Shown here one piece after another: positions 8,692 to 16,651 of a DNA stretch of 32,970 bases (the stretch's first letter is position 1; the number at the start of each line of letters is the position of its first letter). The translations under genes and the position numbers were made by a program. The stretch is from REDI01 sp038123735 (GTDB lineage Bacteria; Myxococcota_A; UBA796; GCA-2862545), in assembly GCA_038123735.1 (NCBI GenBank), contig JAYPAP010000027.1, forward strand, positions 1 through 32,970, written 5' to 3'. Under the pieces are notes generated by a model, which was not told the origin of the DNA, searched no databases, and saw only the letters and a list, made by a program, of their open reading frames with translations.

Positions 8692-9315
8692 ATGCGCGAC
8701 CCTTTGAGCCACATCCCCCCACGCATCCTCGATCGTATCGAACAGGCCCTCGCCGCCCTCTTCTTCGGCTGGCTTTGCTGGCGCCTCTGGCCCGCCTCGT
8801 TCAGCCTCGACGAATGGTTGCCGGTGTTGCTCCTCATGTCCGAAGGCCTTGTCCTCATCTTCCTGCTCATTCGGAAGTCCACGGACACGGTCTCCCCACG
8901 GAGCATCGACTGGTTTGTGGCCGTCGCCGGAACCGTCTGTTCCATGGCTGTGATCAAAGGGGAAGCCGTCTGGCTCGCTGGCCCCGGCGGCGTACTGCTC
9001 CTGTCCGGGATGTTCATGCAGTTCGCCGCGAAGGTCTCTCTCAACGTGAGCTTCGGCATCGTGCCGGCCAACCGTGGGGTGATGCGAACCGGCGCTTATC
9101 GCCTCGTACGCCACCCCATGTATATGGGATATATCCTCTCCAATATTGGCTATCTCCTTCTCTTTCCGCTTAGCTGGAACTTCGCGACCTATGCCGTCGC
9201 CTGGACGCTCCTCATCCTGCGGATCCGGTTTGAAGAGCGCGTCCTCCGGCAGTCCGAGGACTATCAATCGTTCATGAAGCAGACCCGCTGGCGCCTTCTG
9301 CCGTTCGTCTACTAG
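8692..9315 (+). CDS. isoprenylcysteine carboxyl methyltransferase / PEMT-like integral membrane methyltransferase
   Basis: 207 residues with about five hydrophobic segments. The family signature is the C-terminal block GVMRTGAYRLVRHPMYMGY (129-147), with RHPMY as the cofactor-binding loop and RIRFEERVL (177-185) as the second conserved element. Family members (ICMT, PEMT, NnrU-like) methylate carboxyl, amino or thiol groups of membrane-associated substrates using S-adenosylmethionine. Bacterial substrates are mostly unknown. The gene is divergent from the MBL-fold gene across ~128 bp. Its stop is only 6 bp before a helicase-like gene, so the two are probably one operon. Confidence 0.85.
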   Translation: MRDPLSHIPPRILDRIEQALAALFFGWLCWRLWPASFSLDEWLPVLLLMSEGLVLIFLLIRKSTDTVSPRSIDWFVAVAGTVCSMAVIKGEAVWLAGPGGVLLLSGMFMQFAAKVSLNVSFGIVPANRGVMRTGAYRLVRHPMYMGYILSNIGYLLLFPLSWNFATYAVAWTLLILRIRFEERVLRQSEDYQSFMKQTRWRLLPFVY

Positions 9316-9321
9316 CCCCGG

Positions 9322-11778
9322 ATGGAACCCAGCGACTGGACGGATATCGGCTTTGGATTCACCCTTCGGTGTTGGCAAGACCGTGCGATCAAACGGTTGC
9401 TTCACCAAGTAGAGGCTGGCGCCCAGAGCTTATGTCTCATCGCTCCCCCAGGTGCCGGCAAGACGGTATGCGCCCTCGCCCTTGCCGCCGAGCTTGAGCG
9501 ACCGGTCGAGGTGCGCGTGCCCACAACCGCACTCGTCAACCAGTGGGAACAGCGGATCAAAGAAGCCTTCGTAGAGTTGTCCCCCGCCGCTCGCCGCCCC
9601 CCGTTCCGCGTCGCGACCTACGCGTCCAACACGCCATGCCATGCCGGCGCCCTCCTCCTCATGGACGAAGCCCATCATCTCACCGCCCGATGGGGCGAGC
9701 GCGTCCATGCGTCTTTCGACCCCGCGAACCAGATCTTGGTCGGTCTGACCGCCACCCCACCCTACGAGTCTGTTGGATGGGACAGGTTCGTCGACCTCTT
9801 TGGCGCCGAGCCTGTAGAGATACCCGCCCCGCCCCTCGTTCGGGAAGCACAATTGGCGCCGTTCCAGGACCTGGTGTGGCCGGTGATCGCCGACGTCGAC
9901 GATGTGCCGGAGCTGACCGCCTACGCCGACCAACTCACCGCCCTCGAAGCCGATCTTGGTGCATCATTCACGCTCTGGCAAGAGAAGATGCTCCTCGAGC
10001 GCTGGTGGGAGCTCACCGAGGCTCGCTTCGCAGACCAGTCCGGCCTCCTGGTCGCCCTCTGCCGCATCCGCCACGGCCAAGGGCGCTCCCTGCCGAGTGA
10101 TGTCGTGATCGACGATGAGCTGATCGCCACCCCTACGCTCGAGGATCGGGCCCTCGTGATCTGGAGCTTCGGACAAAGCGATGCCAGCGTGGTCCGCCGC
10201 CTGAAGCAGATCGGATTCACCCTACGAAAGTCTGGGCCATCACTCCGCGATGATGTCGCGTGGAAAGCACTGTCTCATGCCGATGCCCGGGTTGAAGGTG
10301 CGCTGGACGTCTTGGCGCTTGAGGCCGCTCAACGGGCGGATTTCCTGCGCGCGCTCGTGGTCTGCAACCGCGACGTTGAAGGGGAGGTGCTGAGCGCTCG
10401 CCAGGTCCTAAAGACCCTCGTTCGTGATCCACGCACCGCAGACCTCGACCCCATCTTGGTCTCCGGAACCGTATTTTGGGTCGATGAAGACATTTATGCG
10501 CGCCTCCGACCTCACTTTCAAGGCGGCGCATGGGTCAAGCATCAGCACCACTATGAGCTCGATGTGAGCGACTGGCCGACCTCCGAGCGCGTCGCGCTGG
10601 CGACCGGCTTCTTGATCAATGGAGTGACGCGCTGTCTTGTTGGAACCCGACATCTTCTCGGCGAGGGGTGGGACTGCCCACCGGTGAACTGCGTGATCGA
10701 CGTCACCGGGATCTCCGCCTCCGTCACCGTCAACCAGATCCGCGGGCGCGGCCTCAGACCAGACCCCAACGACCCGTCCAAAGTTGCGTCGCTGTGGGAC
10801 ATCATCTCCGTTGTACCTGGTGTTCCAGACGGGGACCGCATGCTCACTCAGCTCCGAGCGCGGCACGCCAATACCTTCGGGCTCGACGACGCTGGGCGGA
10901 TCCGCAGCGGCGTAGCCCGGATCCACCCCGCCCTCGCCGGTCCGAGCGCAGCGGCCATCGCTCAGATTGACGCCATTCAACAGCACATGCGGCACCGCGT
11001 CGTGTCATCCGCGCGCTCCGCGTCGCAGTGGGCCGTCGGTCAGGACTACCTCGACGCCCAACAATGGACGATAGAGCGCCCAGCAGATTGGTCGCTGTCC
11101 TCCCCCATGGTGCGGGAACGCAAGCCCCTCACTGCTTCCCATAGCGCCAGTAAAACCTCGCTCGCGGTGACGCAGCGCCGGCGCGTGCGGGATGCCTGGC
11201 GCTACATCATCCTCGGGAGCACGCTGGGGCCACTCCTTGGTGCCACCGAGGCAATTTTCCAATTCGGACTCGGGATTACCCCCGGCGACCAGTCTGGGTT
11301 CGGAAGCGTGTTGGTGGTTTTGGCGATGAGCTCCCTCGTGCTGACATGGGGCTTGTTCAAGCTCCGACGCACTCGCCTCACGGCCGACCGCGTGCCCACC
11401 ATCATTCAAGCGCTGCATTCGGCCTGGCGCGCCCAAGACCCAACCCTAGGCGCTCTCCAAACCGATGGCCCCTCCTGGTGGGTGGAGTCAGAACCCCATG
11501 GTGAGGCATTCGCACGCGCCGCAAGCACCCTCCTCAGCCCGATCCGCTTCCCACGCTACCTTCTCGTGGAGCAGGATGGCACCATCTTCCCGATTCCAAG
11601 CCCCCTCGCCTCCAACCGCACCCGGGCCGACGCCTTCGCCTCGGCCTGGGCCAAGCACCTCGGCAGTTGCTCCGTGCTCTATGCCCGCTCGGCCGAGGGT
11701 AAGGCCCTTCTCCGGGAGGTCTGGAAGAAGCAGGGCGTCCGGTCATCCACCCTGGAGATCGTCCAGCTCTGGAAGTAG
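9322..11778 (+). CDS. superfamily II DEAD/DEAH-type helicase-like ATPase with C-terminal membrane segments
   Basis: 818 residues. The SF2 motifs are in order: Walker A APPGAGKT (41-48), motif II MDEAHHL (114-120, DEAH), motif III TAT (143-145), motif V GTRHLLGEGWDCP (441-453) and motif VI QIRGRGLRP (472-480). It therefore has both RecA-like lobes of an ATP-dependent nucleic-acid translocase, with ~230 residues between them. After the core, two hydrophobic stretches (about 627-652, preceded by basic QRRRVRDAW, and 660-680, followed by KLRRTR) look like a membrane hairpin. They are followed by a ~135-residue soluble C-terminal domain that I do not recognise. Helicases with their own membrane anchor are unusual. 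It lies 6 bp after the ICMT-like gene. DNA repair, defence or RNA roles are all possible. Confidence 0.85.
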   Translation: MEPSDWTDIGFGFTLRCWQDRAIKRLLHQVEAGAQSLCLIAPPGAGKTVCALALAAELERPVEVRVPTTALVNQWEQRIKEAFVELSPAARRPPFRVATYASNTPCHAGALLLMDEAHHLTARWGERVHASFDPANQILVGLTATPPYESVGWDRFVDLFGAEPVEIPAPPLVREAQLAPFQDLVWPVIADVDDVPELTAYADQLTALEADLGASFTLWQEKMLLERWWELTEARFADQSGLLVALCRIRHGQGRSLPSDVVIDDELIATPTLEDRALVIWSFGQSDASVVRRLKQIGFTLRKSGPSLRDDVAWKALSHADARVEGALDVLALEAAQRADFLRALVVCNRDVEGEVLSARQVLKTLVRDPRTADLDPILVSGTVFWVDEDIYARLRPHFQGGAWVKHQHHYELDVSDWPTSERVALATGFLINGVTRCLVGTRHLLGEGWDCPPVNCVIDVTGISASVTVNQIRGRGLRPDPNDPSKVASLWDIISVVPGVPDGDRMLTQLRARHANTFGLDDAGRIRSGVARIHPALAGPSAAAIAQIDAIQQHMRHRVVSSARSASQWAVGQDYLDAQQWTIERPADWSLSSPMVRERKPLTASHSASKTSLAVTQRRRVRDAWRYIILGSTLGPLLGATEAIFQFGLGITPGDQSGFGSVLVVLAMSSLVLTWGLFKLRRTRLTADRVPTIIQALHSAWRAQDPTLGALQTDGPSWWVESEPHGEAFARAASTLLSPIRFPRYLLVEQDGTIFPIPSPLASNRTRADAFASAWAKHLGSCSVLYARSAEGKALLREVWKKQGVRSSTLEIVQLWK

Positions 11779-11791
11779 GGAGGCGCAGCGC

Positions 11792-12604
11792 CTACTCTCC
11801 GTCCCCGCCATCCGGACCCGATGCATCACCCATCGAGAATGCAGCCTTGAAGGGGTAGGTCAGGTGATCAACATAGTTACTCGGCACCGGGTCATCCGTC
11901 CCGTACGCTCGGGGAAGTCGCTGGTCTTCCGGGGCGTAAAATGTGCCAAAAACCACGTCGAAGAGGGCGAACTGACCGCCAAAGTTCTTGTCCATGGCCT
12001 GCGGCTCATTCGCGTGGTGCCAATGATGGAAGTGTGGAAGCGCGATGACCCGGCTCAACCAGGGCAGTTGCAACCCCACATTGCTGTGCAATAGGGTCGA
12101 CTGCCAGAAATACGTGGCGGTGAACACCCAGAGTGCCACATCACTGAATCCGAGGGCGAAGAGCGGCAAAAGCCCAGCCCCTTTGGTCAGCACCTGATCG
12201 ACGGGATGAACGCGGTGACCCGCCAACCAATCCAGATTTTCGATGCTGTGATGCACGGCATGGAAGTTCCATAACAGGGGAATTCGATGATGCAGTCGAT
12301 GCACCCAATAGAATCCCAGGTCGGCGATCGCGATTGCGAGCGGGGCTTGAACATAGAGCGGCCAGCCCGACACGGTCTGTGCGACGACAGGTGGCATGAG
12401 GAATGCGGCGATCGACGCCCCGGCAAAGACAAAAACGATCAGCCCCAGCTTGATGAATAAGCCTGTAAACAGGGCATGCAGCAGGTCGAGGCCCAACTGG
12501 GGGCGTACGAGCCCTTGACCATGGTGAAGCTGCCAGATCCGCTCCAGCGGCAGAAACACCACCGCGATGAGTAGCAAGTCTTGGAGGTCTAAGATGTCCC
12601 ACAT
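11792..12604 (-). CDS. sterol desaturase / fatty acid hydroxylase family membrane enzyme
   Basis: The start is taken at MWDILDLQDL because GGAG (12614-12617) lies 9 nt upstream. The in-frame ATG at 12622 and those further up lack such a site. The 270-residue protein has four or so membrane segments and the di-iron histidine clusters of the family: HRLHH (102-106), HAVHH (115-119) and HFHHWHH (191-197), with HRVHP (130-134) between. The enzymes use O2 and a bound di-iron centre to hydroxylate or desaturate lipids at the membrane. The substrate (sterol, carotenoid, fatty acid or ether lipid) cannot be told from sequence. The C-terminal ~30 residues are acidic and Gly-rich. It is convergent with the helicase-like gene 13 bp away and divergent from the DUF4397 lipoprotein gene. 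Confidence 0.85.
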   Translation of the reverse strand: MWDILDLQDLLLIAVVFLPLERIWQLHHGQGLVRPQLGLDLLHALFTGLFIKLGLIVFVFAGASIAAFLMPPVVAQTVSGWPLYVQAPLAIAIADLGFYWVHRLHHRIPLLWNFHAVHHSIENLDWLAGHRVHPVDQVLTKGAGLLPLFALGFSDVALWVFTATYFWQSTLLHSNVGLQLPWLSRVIALPHFHHWHHANEPQAMDKNFGGQFALFDVVFGTFYAPEDQRLPRAYGTDDPVPSNYVDHLTYPFKAAFSMGDASGPDGGDGE

Positions 12605-12613
12605 GTGAAGCGA

Positions 12614-12617
12614 CTCC
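12614..12617 (-). promoter_or_regulatory. ribosome binding site deciding the start of the sterol-desaturase-like gene
   Basis: GGAG on the minus strand lies 9 nt before the ATG at 12604-12602. The alternative ATG at 12622 has no purine-rich site upstream. Confidence 0.45.
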
Positions 12618-12830
12618 GACATCACTGTAACGGCCAGCATTCCTGACGTGGGCTGCAGCCCAGCGGCGCGGCGGGACGTTTTGTATTCCGACTCACCATT
12701 TTCACCTTGTATCGCCACTTACTGCTGCAGCTAAGAGTGTGAAATGCCTCGCACCTTTGTCACTAGGCAGGTGTCAGTCGGCTTCCGGCGCGCCACAACG
12801 CGTCGACCCGAGATGGGTCAGGAGGAAATG

Positions 12831-13619
12831 ATGCGATTTGCGTTACTAACTTTGTCGCTGGGTGCCGTGTCTCTGGTTGCCTGCGGAGATACTGAAGAAG
12901 AAACTGATGTCGTCGATACCGACGTCGACACTGACACCCAAGCGGACGATACCGCTCGCGTGCGCCTCACCCACCTCGGCGTCTTCCCCGCTGAGCCTTC
13001 CGCCGTCGATATCTTCGTGAACGGCGAAGCAAGTGGCATCACATTCTCGTTCCTCGATGCGACCGACTACGTCGAGTTCCCCGTTGGCACCTACGACTTC
13101 GCTGTCGTGCCAGCCGGCGGCACCATCGATGATGCCGCGATCGTCGTCGAAGACTTCGCCCTCGCTGCTGATGAGTCCTGGACCATCGTCGCCCAAGGCT
13201 ACGTCGCCCCAGCCGATGGGCAGCCCGCACTTGCTGCTGGCGCGTTCAAGGAAGATTACGCCGACATCGCTGCCGGCAACACCCGTCTGAACGTCTTCCA
13301 CAGCGCCGCCCTTCCGGCGTTCGACCCCGTCGACGTCTGGGTTGTGGACTCCGAATGCAAGCCAGTCGGCACCGAGCCACTGCTTCCCGGCTTCAAGTTC
13401 GCTGACGTGGCTGGCGGCGTGGACATCCCCGTTGGCGCGATCGGCGTCGGCCTGGATGTTGGCGCAGACGCAACTGTCGACGCGTGCTTCCAAGTCCCCG
13501 CCCTCGGCGATGGCGACGTGGTGAACGTGTTCGCTGGTAACGACGTGTCCGGCACGCCATTCCTGCTCGCACAGCTTCCCGGTGGCGACACCGCCAAGCT
13601 GGAGCCAGTCACCCCATAA
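12831..13619 (+). CDS. DUF4397-domain lipoprotein
   Basis: 262 residues from MRFALLTLSLGAVSLVACGD. Two adjacent ATGs exist (12828 and 12831). AGGAGG at 12820-12825 fits the second better (5 nt spacing). The lipobox is LVAC, followed by an acidic linker (EEETDVVDTDVDTDTQADDT). The rest matches the DUF4397 beta-sandwich, with ARVRLTHLGVFPAEPSAVDIF, then DATDYVEFPVGTYDFAVVPAG. A second, looser copy begins near TRLNVFHSAALPAFDPVDVWV. The domain is common in secreted or surface proteins and its function is unknown. Two Cys in the second half (SECKPVG and DACFQVP) could form a disulfide. The gene stands alone and ends at a strong terminator. Confidence 0.85.
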   Translation: MRFALLTLSLGAVSLVACGDTEEETDVVDTDVDTDTQADDTARVRLTHLGVFPAEPSAVDIFVNGEASGITFSFLDATDYVEFPVGTYDFAVVPAGGTIDDAAIVVEDFALAADESWTIVAQGYVAPADGQPALAAGAFKEDYADIAAGNTRLNVFHSAALPAFDPVDVWVVDSECKPVGTEPLLPGFKFADVAGGVDIPVGAIGVGLDVGADATVDACFQVPALGDGDVVNVFAGNDVSGTPFLLAQLPGGDTAKLEPVTP

Positions 13620-13654
13620 GTGGCTTGAGCGCTCCTCCATCGGTGCGCCAAACC

Positions 13655-13692
13655 ATGCCCGTTACGCCCTCCACGGCGTAGCGGGCATTTTT
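13655..13692 (+). terminator. Rho-independent terminator of the DUF4397 lipoprotein gene
   Basis: ATGCCCG and TACGCC pair with GGCGTA and CGGGCAT around a short loop (one mismatch position), and TTTTT follows at once. It lies 36 bp after the stop codon. Confidence 0.85.
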
Positions 13693-13788
13693 GCGTCTGG
13701 GTGTGGGGATCGGCGGTCGACCCGGAATGCTAGGATGCCGGCAGTCCACTCTGATTCCTTCCCGGCCCCGCTCCCCCCTCGAGGTCCA

Positions 13789-14421
13789 ATGAATATTCAG
13801 TCCTTACGCTGCGACTTCGCGACGCCAACCGACCCCACCGGCAAGACGGTGGTCGTCCTGCATGGGCGCGGCGACAGCGCAGCGGGATTTCACTGGATGC
13901 CGGAGTTCATGAAACTGCCAGGGGTATCCTACCTCTTCGCCAATGCCCCAGACCCATGGTTCGAGGGCTTCAGCTGGTACGACATGCCGCCCAACCATGG
14001 CCCAGGGGTCGTTCGAAGCCGCGCCTGCCTCGATGACCTCTTCGCAGAACTCCAAGCGCACGGCATCCGCCCCCAAGACATCGTGCTGTTCGGATTCAGC
14101 CAAGGCTGCCTGCTCACCCTCGAGTGGGGCGCGCGTACCGAACTCCCACTGGCAGGTTGTATCGGCGTTTCTGGCTATTGCTACGATGCGGATGCCCTGG
14201 CCGGCGAGCTCTCCGACGCCGCCCGAACCCGTCCATGGCTCATCACCCACGGCACCCAAGATGACGTGGTCCCCTACGACCGCACCGCCCATCAGATGCA
14301 GCGCCTCATCGAGGCGGGCCTTCCGGTCGACTTCCGTACCTACCGCAAGCCACACACGATCAGCTTCGACCTGCGCGACATTCGGGCCGCCTTCATCCAG
14401 ATGCTCGACCTCGAGACGTGA
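13789..14421 (+). CDS. phospholipase/carboxylesterase family alpha/beta hydrolase
   Basis: 210 residues from MNIQSLRCDFATP. An in-frame start further up would extend back into the lipoprotein gene, and GAGGT lies just upstream of this ATG. The fold is that of acyl-protein thioesterase/phospholipase-carboxylesterase (Abhydrolase_2): LHGRGDSAAGF (oxyanion loop), nucleophile elbow GFSQG (Ser104), HGTQDDVVP (catalytic Asp158 or 159) and KPHTIS (His189). Such enzymes hydrolyse short-chain esters, lysophospholipids or thioesters in the cytoplasm, and there is no signal peptide. It is convergent with the HExxH lipoprotein gene, 7 bp apart, and appears monocistronic. Confidence 0.9.
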   Translation: MNIQSLRCDFATPTDPTGKTVVVLHGRGDSAAGFHWMPEFMKLPGVSYLFANAPDPWFEGFSWYDMPPNHGPGVVRSRACLDDLFAELQAHGIRPQDIVLFGFSQGCLLTLEWGARTELPLAGCIGVSGYCYDADALAGELSDAARTRPWLITHGTQDDVVPYDRTAHQMQRLIEAGLPVDFRTYRKPHTISFDLRDIRAAFIQMLDLET

Positions 14422-14428
14422 AGCCTAC

Positions 14429-15739
14429 CTAGTCTTCGACCGTGATCTCCGCGAACCGAACCTCGGCGTCATAAGCGGCCATTCCGCCATTGAGCGTATG
14501 CGGTTCATCCCACGGGACCCGCGCGCTTCCGACACTGAGCGCCGTCCCATCCCACCGCAAGCTGGCCCCATCCGCCACCGCGCCGACCTCACTCACCCCA
14601 TCCCAGGCGACGGCATTGTAGGTGACGACGAAGGATGAGACCGCGCCCTCGCGGGTGACGAAGAGCGCCGTCCAGTTTTGGCTATCGGTGAACCCAGTGA
14701 GAACCCCGGCGTAGCCAGAGTCCCAGTGCATGCGAGCCGCAAAGGTGCCCGTGGGGTCATTGGCGGGGGCGATCGTGGACACCCCCTCCGCAAAGCCGAT
14801 CACCTCATCTGGACGGCGATGGATCCACTCCAGGTAGACCGGCTCGAAGATCTCCTGCTCCGCGGCTAACCACCCCGAGAAATCCCTGGTGTAGGCATCC
14901 GGATCGCCGAGTTCCTCCCGGAAGAGGTCGTTGATCGGCCCGAGCGCTTGGTCCGCACCCTCCCGCGCCTTGGTCCACCCCTCACCGTGCTTGGCCTCCA
15001 TGTAGCGAACGAAGGCCCAGGCGAGCGGACGATCTGCGGGCCCCGAGCTGTCGAGCACCTCGGAGAGACTCGTAGAACCCCAGCGGGCGAGTGCCTTATC
15101 CGCGATATCATCGCGACTGACCAAGGGGAGTCGACCCAAGCGGCCGCAGCGCCCATCCCAGTCATGGCGACCGAGATATTCCGCGAGTCCCTCCACATAC
15201 CAGCTCGGTAGATCGTTGTTCGGGTTGCCGGTCAGGTCGTGGAATTGGTGGACCACCTCATGGATCATCAGGGTGTGATTGTAGTAGATCGTAGGTTGAC
15301 GGTAGAAAAACGCCGTCTTCGTAGGTGGCCAGTAGTACCCGCCAGCGCCGATCGGGACGTCCGACCCATCCGCCAAGATCGCATCCGCCCAGGCTGTCTC
15401 ATCGGCGAAGAATCGGACCTTGAGCAGCTCGGAGCTACCCGGGTTGGCTTGCCAGTACTCGTCCATTCCCAGCCAGGCCATCTCCAAGATCTTGGCCGCT
15501 TCCTCAGCTTCTTCCTGGGTGCCCTCCCAGCGTAGATCGTAGTGCTCCGTGGCGACCGTCCACGCGTCAGGCCCATCGGCAGTGGCTGTCCAGGCGCGGT
15601 CTATGCAGTGCCACGCCGCATCATCACCGCCGGGTTCATCACCGGTATCGACAGGGTCCGGCGGTTCGGTGGGCTCGTCGATCGGATCCGCACCAGTACA
15701 TGCGATGAAGAGTAGAAGCGGGGTGAACTTGAGCAACAC
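14429..15739 (-). CDS. HExxH zinc-metalloprotease-like lipoprotein
   Basis: About 436 residues. The start is GTG at 15739, or TTG one codon on. GGAGG lies so close that the TTG has the better spacing (5 nt). A short signal peptide with a FIAC lipobox is followed by a Pro/Asp/Glu linker and a WHC segment. The zinc site HEVVH (160-164) plus the downstream EGLAEYLG glutamate (Glu183) fits a gluzincin-type peptidase resembling the DUF1570/basic-secretory-protease-like group. The N-terminal ATEHYDLRWEGTQEEAEEAAKILEMAW block also fits that group. The C-terminal ~120 residues look like a beta-rich domain. A secreted or periplasmic peptidase anchored by lipid is the best reading; activity is inferred only from the metal ligands. 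It is divergent from the GNAT-like gene at 15849. Confidence 0.8.
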   Translation of the reverse strand: MLLKFTPLLLFIACTGADPIDEPTEPPDPVDTGDEPGGDDAAWHCIDRAWTATADGPDAWTVATEHYDLRWEGTQEEAEEAAKILEMAWLGMDEYWQANPGSSELLKVRFFADETAWADAILADGSDVPIGAGGYYWPPTKTAFFYRQPTIYYNHTLMIHEVVHQFHDLTGNPNNDLPSWYVEGLAEYLGRHDWDGRCGRLGRLPLVSRDDIADKALARWGSTSLSEVLDSSGPADRPLAWAFVRYMEAKHGEGWTKAREGADQALGPINDLFREELGDPDAYTRDFSGWLAAEQEIFEPVYLEWIHRRPDEVIGFAEGVSTIAPANDPTGTFAARMHWDSGYAGVLTGFTDSQNWTALFVTREGAVSSFVVTYNAVAWDGVSEVGAVADGASLRWDGTALSVGSARVPWDEPHTLNGGMAAYDAEVRFAEITVED

Positions 15740-15848
15740 GACCTCCGTGGGTGGAGTCTACCGCAGAAAGCTTATCGATTCCTGTGACAGCCCCAGTGGA
15801 CGATGGCCGTCGAAGCAATAGGACAGCGCCTCACCCATCGGAGCCCTC

Positions 15849-16475
15849 ATGACCTCACCAGACCGCGCGACATGGCATGCCCAGGCGCCGGAGCACCTGC
15901 CCAATGGCGTACGCGTGGGTTGGCGGGCCCCCGGCACCGACTGGTCGCGCGCCCACCGACTGCCGGCCTGGGTCACCGGCCCCGACCCCTTCGAGCCGGT
16001 ACAACCCACCTTTACGACCGCTGCCGCGCGCCATGATGCCCTCGCAACCCGACTCGCCGCCGGCGGCCGCGCGCCGGTGCGCACCTGGGGTGGCCAGCCC
16101 GAACAGGATCCAGGTGCCGCGGCCATCCGGACTGCGGACTGGCTCAATTGGCGGCTCGCTGAACCCGACGTCAGCCTCGAGGCCATGGAGTTCACCTCCG
16201 GCTCCCGATGCCGTGGGTGGATCCTCCTCCATCACCGCGAGAGGCAGATTCGAATTATCGACCTCCAAGCAGAAGACCGCGTGGCCCATTACGCGCTCTT
16301 AAAGGCCTCCAGGCGCCGATCCTGGGAGCGCGGCGGCATCCCGGTACACCTCCACGGCGAACGCATGTCGCGCCGCTACGCGTTCACTGCGGGGTTCGTG
16401 CCAGCGCCGTCTCGCCTCTCGGTCTGGACCCTGGGCGGACCCGGGGTGTGGAGAGCATGGGAAGCCGACGTCTAA
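15849..16475 (+). CDS. GNAT-like orphan protein
   Basis: 208 residues from MTSPDRATWHAQAPEHLP, with GGAG 6 nt upstream. The central TADWLNWRLAEPDVSLEA, the following CRGWILLHHRERQIRIIDLQAE and a final beta-strand segment follow the pattern of C-terminal GNAT-fold halves in proteins where LNWR marks the motif (…LNWRY…GYVVL…LVDLLAD). The N-terminal part is Arg/Ala/Pro-rich and unrecognised. If the GNAT reading is right, it would bind acyl-CoA, though no clear acetyl-CoA loop (Q/RxxGxG/A) is visible. It is divergent from the metalloprotease-like lipoprotein. A weak GC hairpin (16478-16492) follows the stop. Confidence 0.55.
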   Translation: MTSPDRATWHAQAPEHLPNGVRVGWRAPGTDWSRAHRLPAWVTGPDPFEPVQPTFTTAAARHDALATRLAAGGRAPVRTWGGQPEQDPGAAAIRTADWLNWRLAEPDVSLEAMEFTSGSRCRGWILLHHRERQIRIIDLQAEDRVAHYALLKASRRRSWERGGIPVHLHGERMSRRYAFTAGFVPAPSRLSVWTLGGPGVWRAWEADV

Positions 16476-16651
16476 CAGGCGCAAAACGCGCCTTGCTCAG
16501 GTAGGGCAAACGTGTTCAGGGAGAGGGTCTTCGGGCATTGCCGGCGGGTTTTCACAACCCACCACGCCCTTACCCTACCCTTTCACCCCCTGGAATCAGC
16601 GAACCGGGAGCGATACCTCCCCCGCGCTTTCTTTATGTCGGAGCTCTCTTT

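Noticed and set aside
16478..16492. GGCGC/GCGCC hairpin after the GNAT-like gene
   Set aside because: Only 5 bp with no T-run. It could be a weak terminator but is not supported enough to list.
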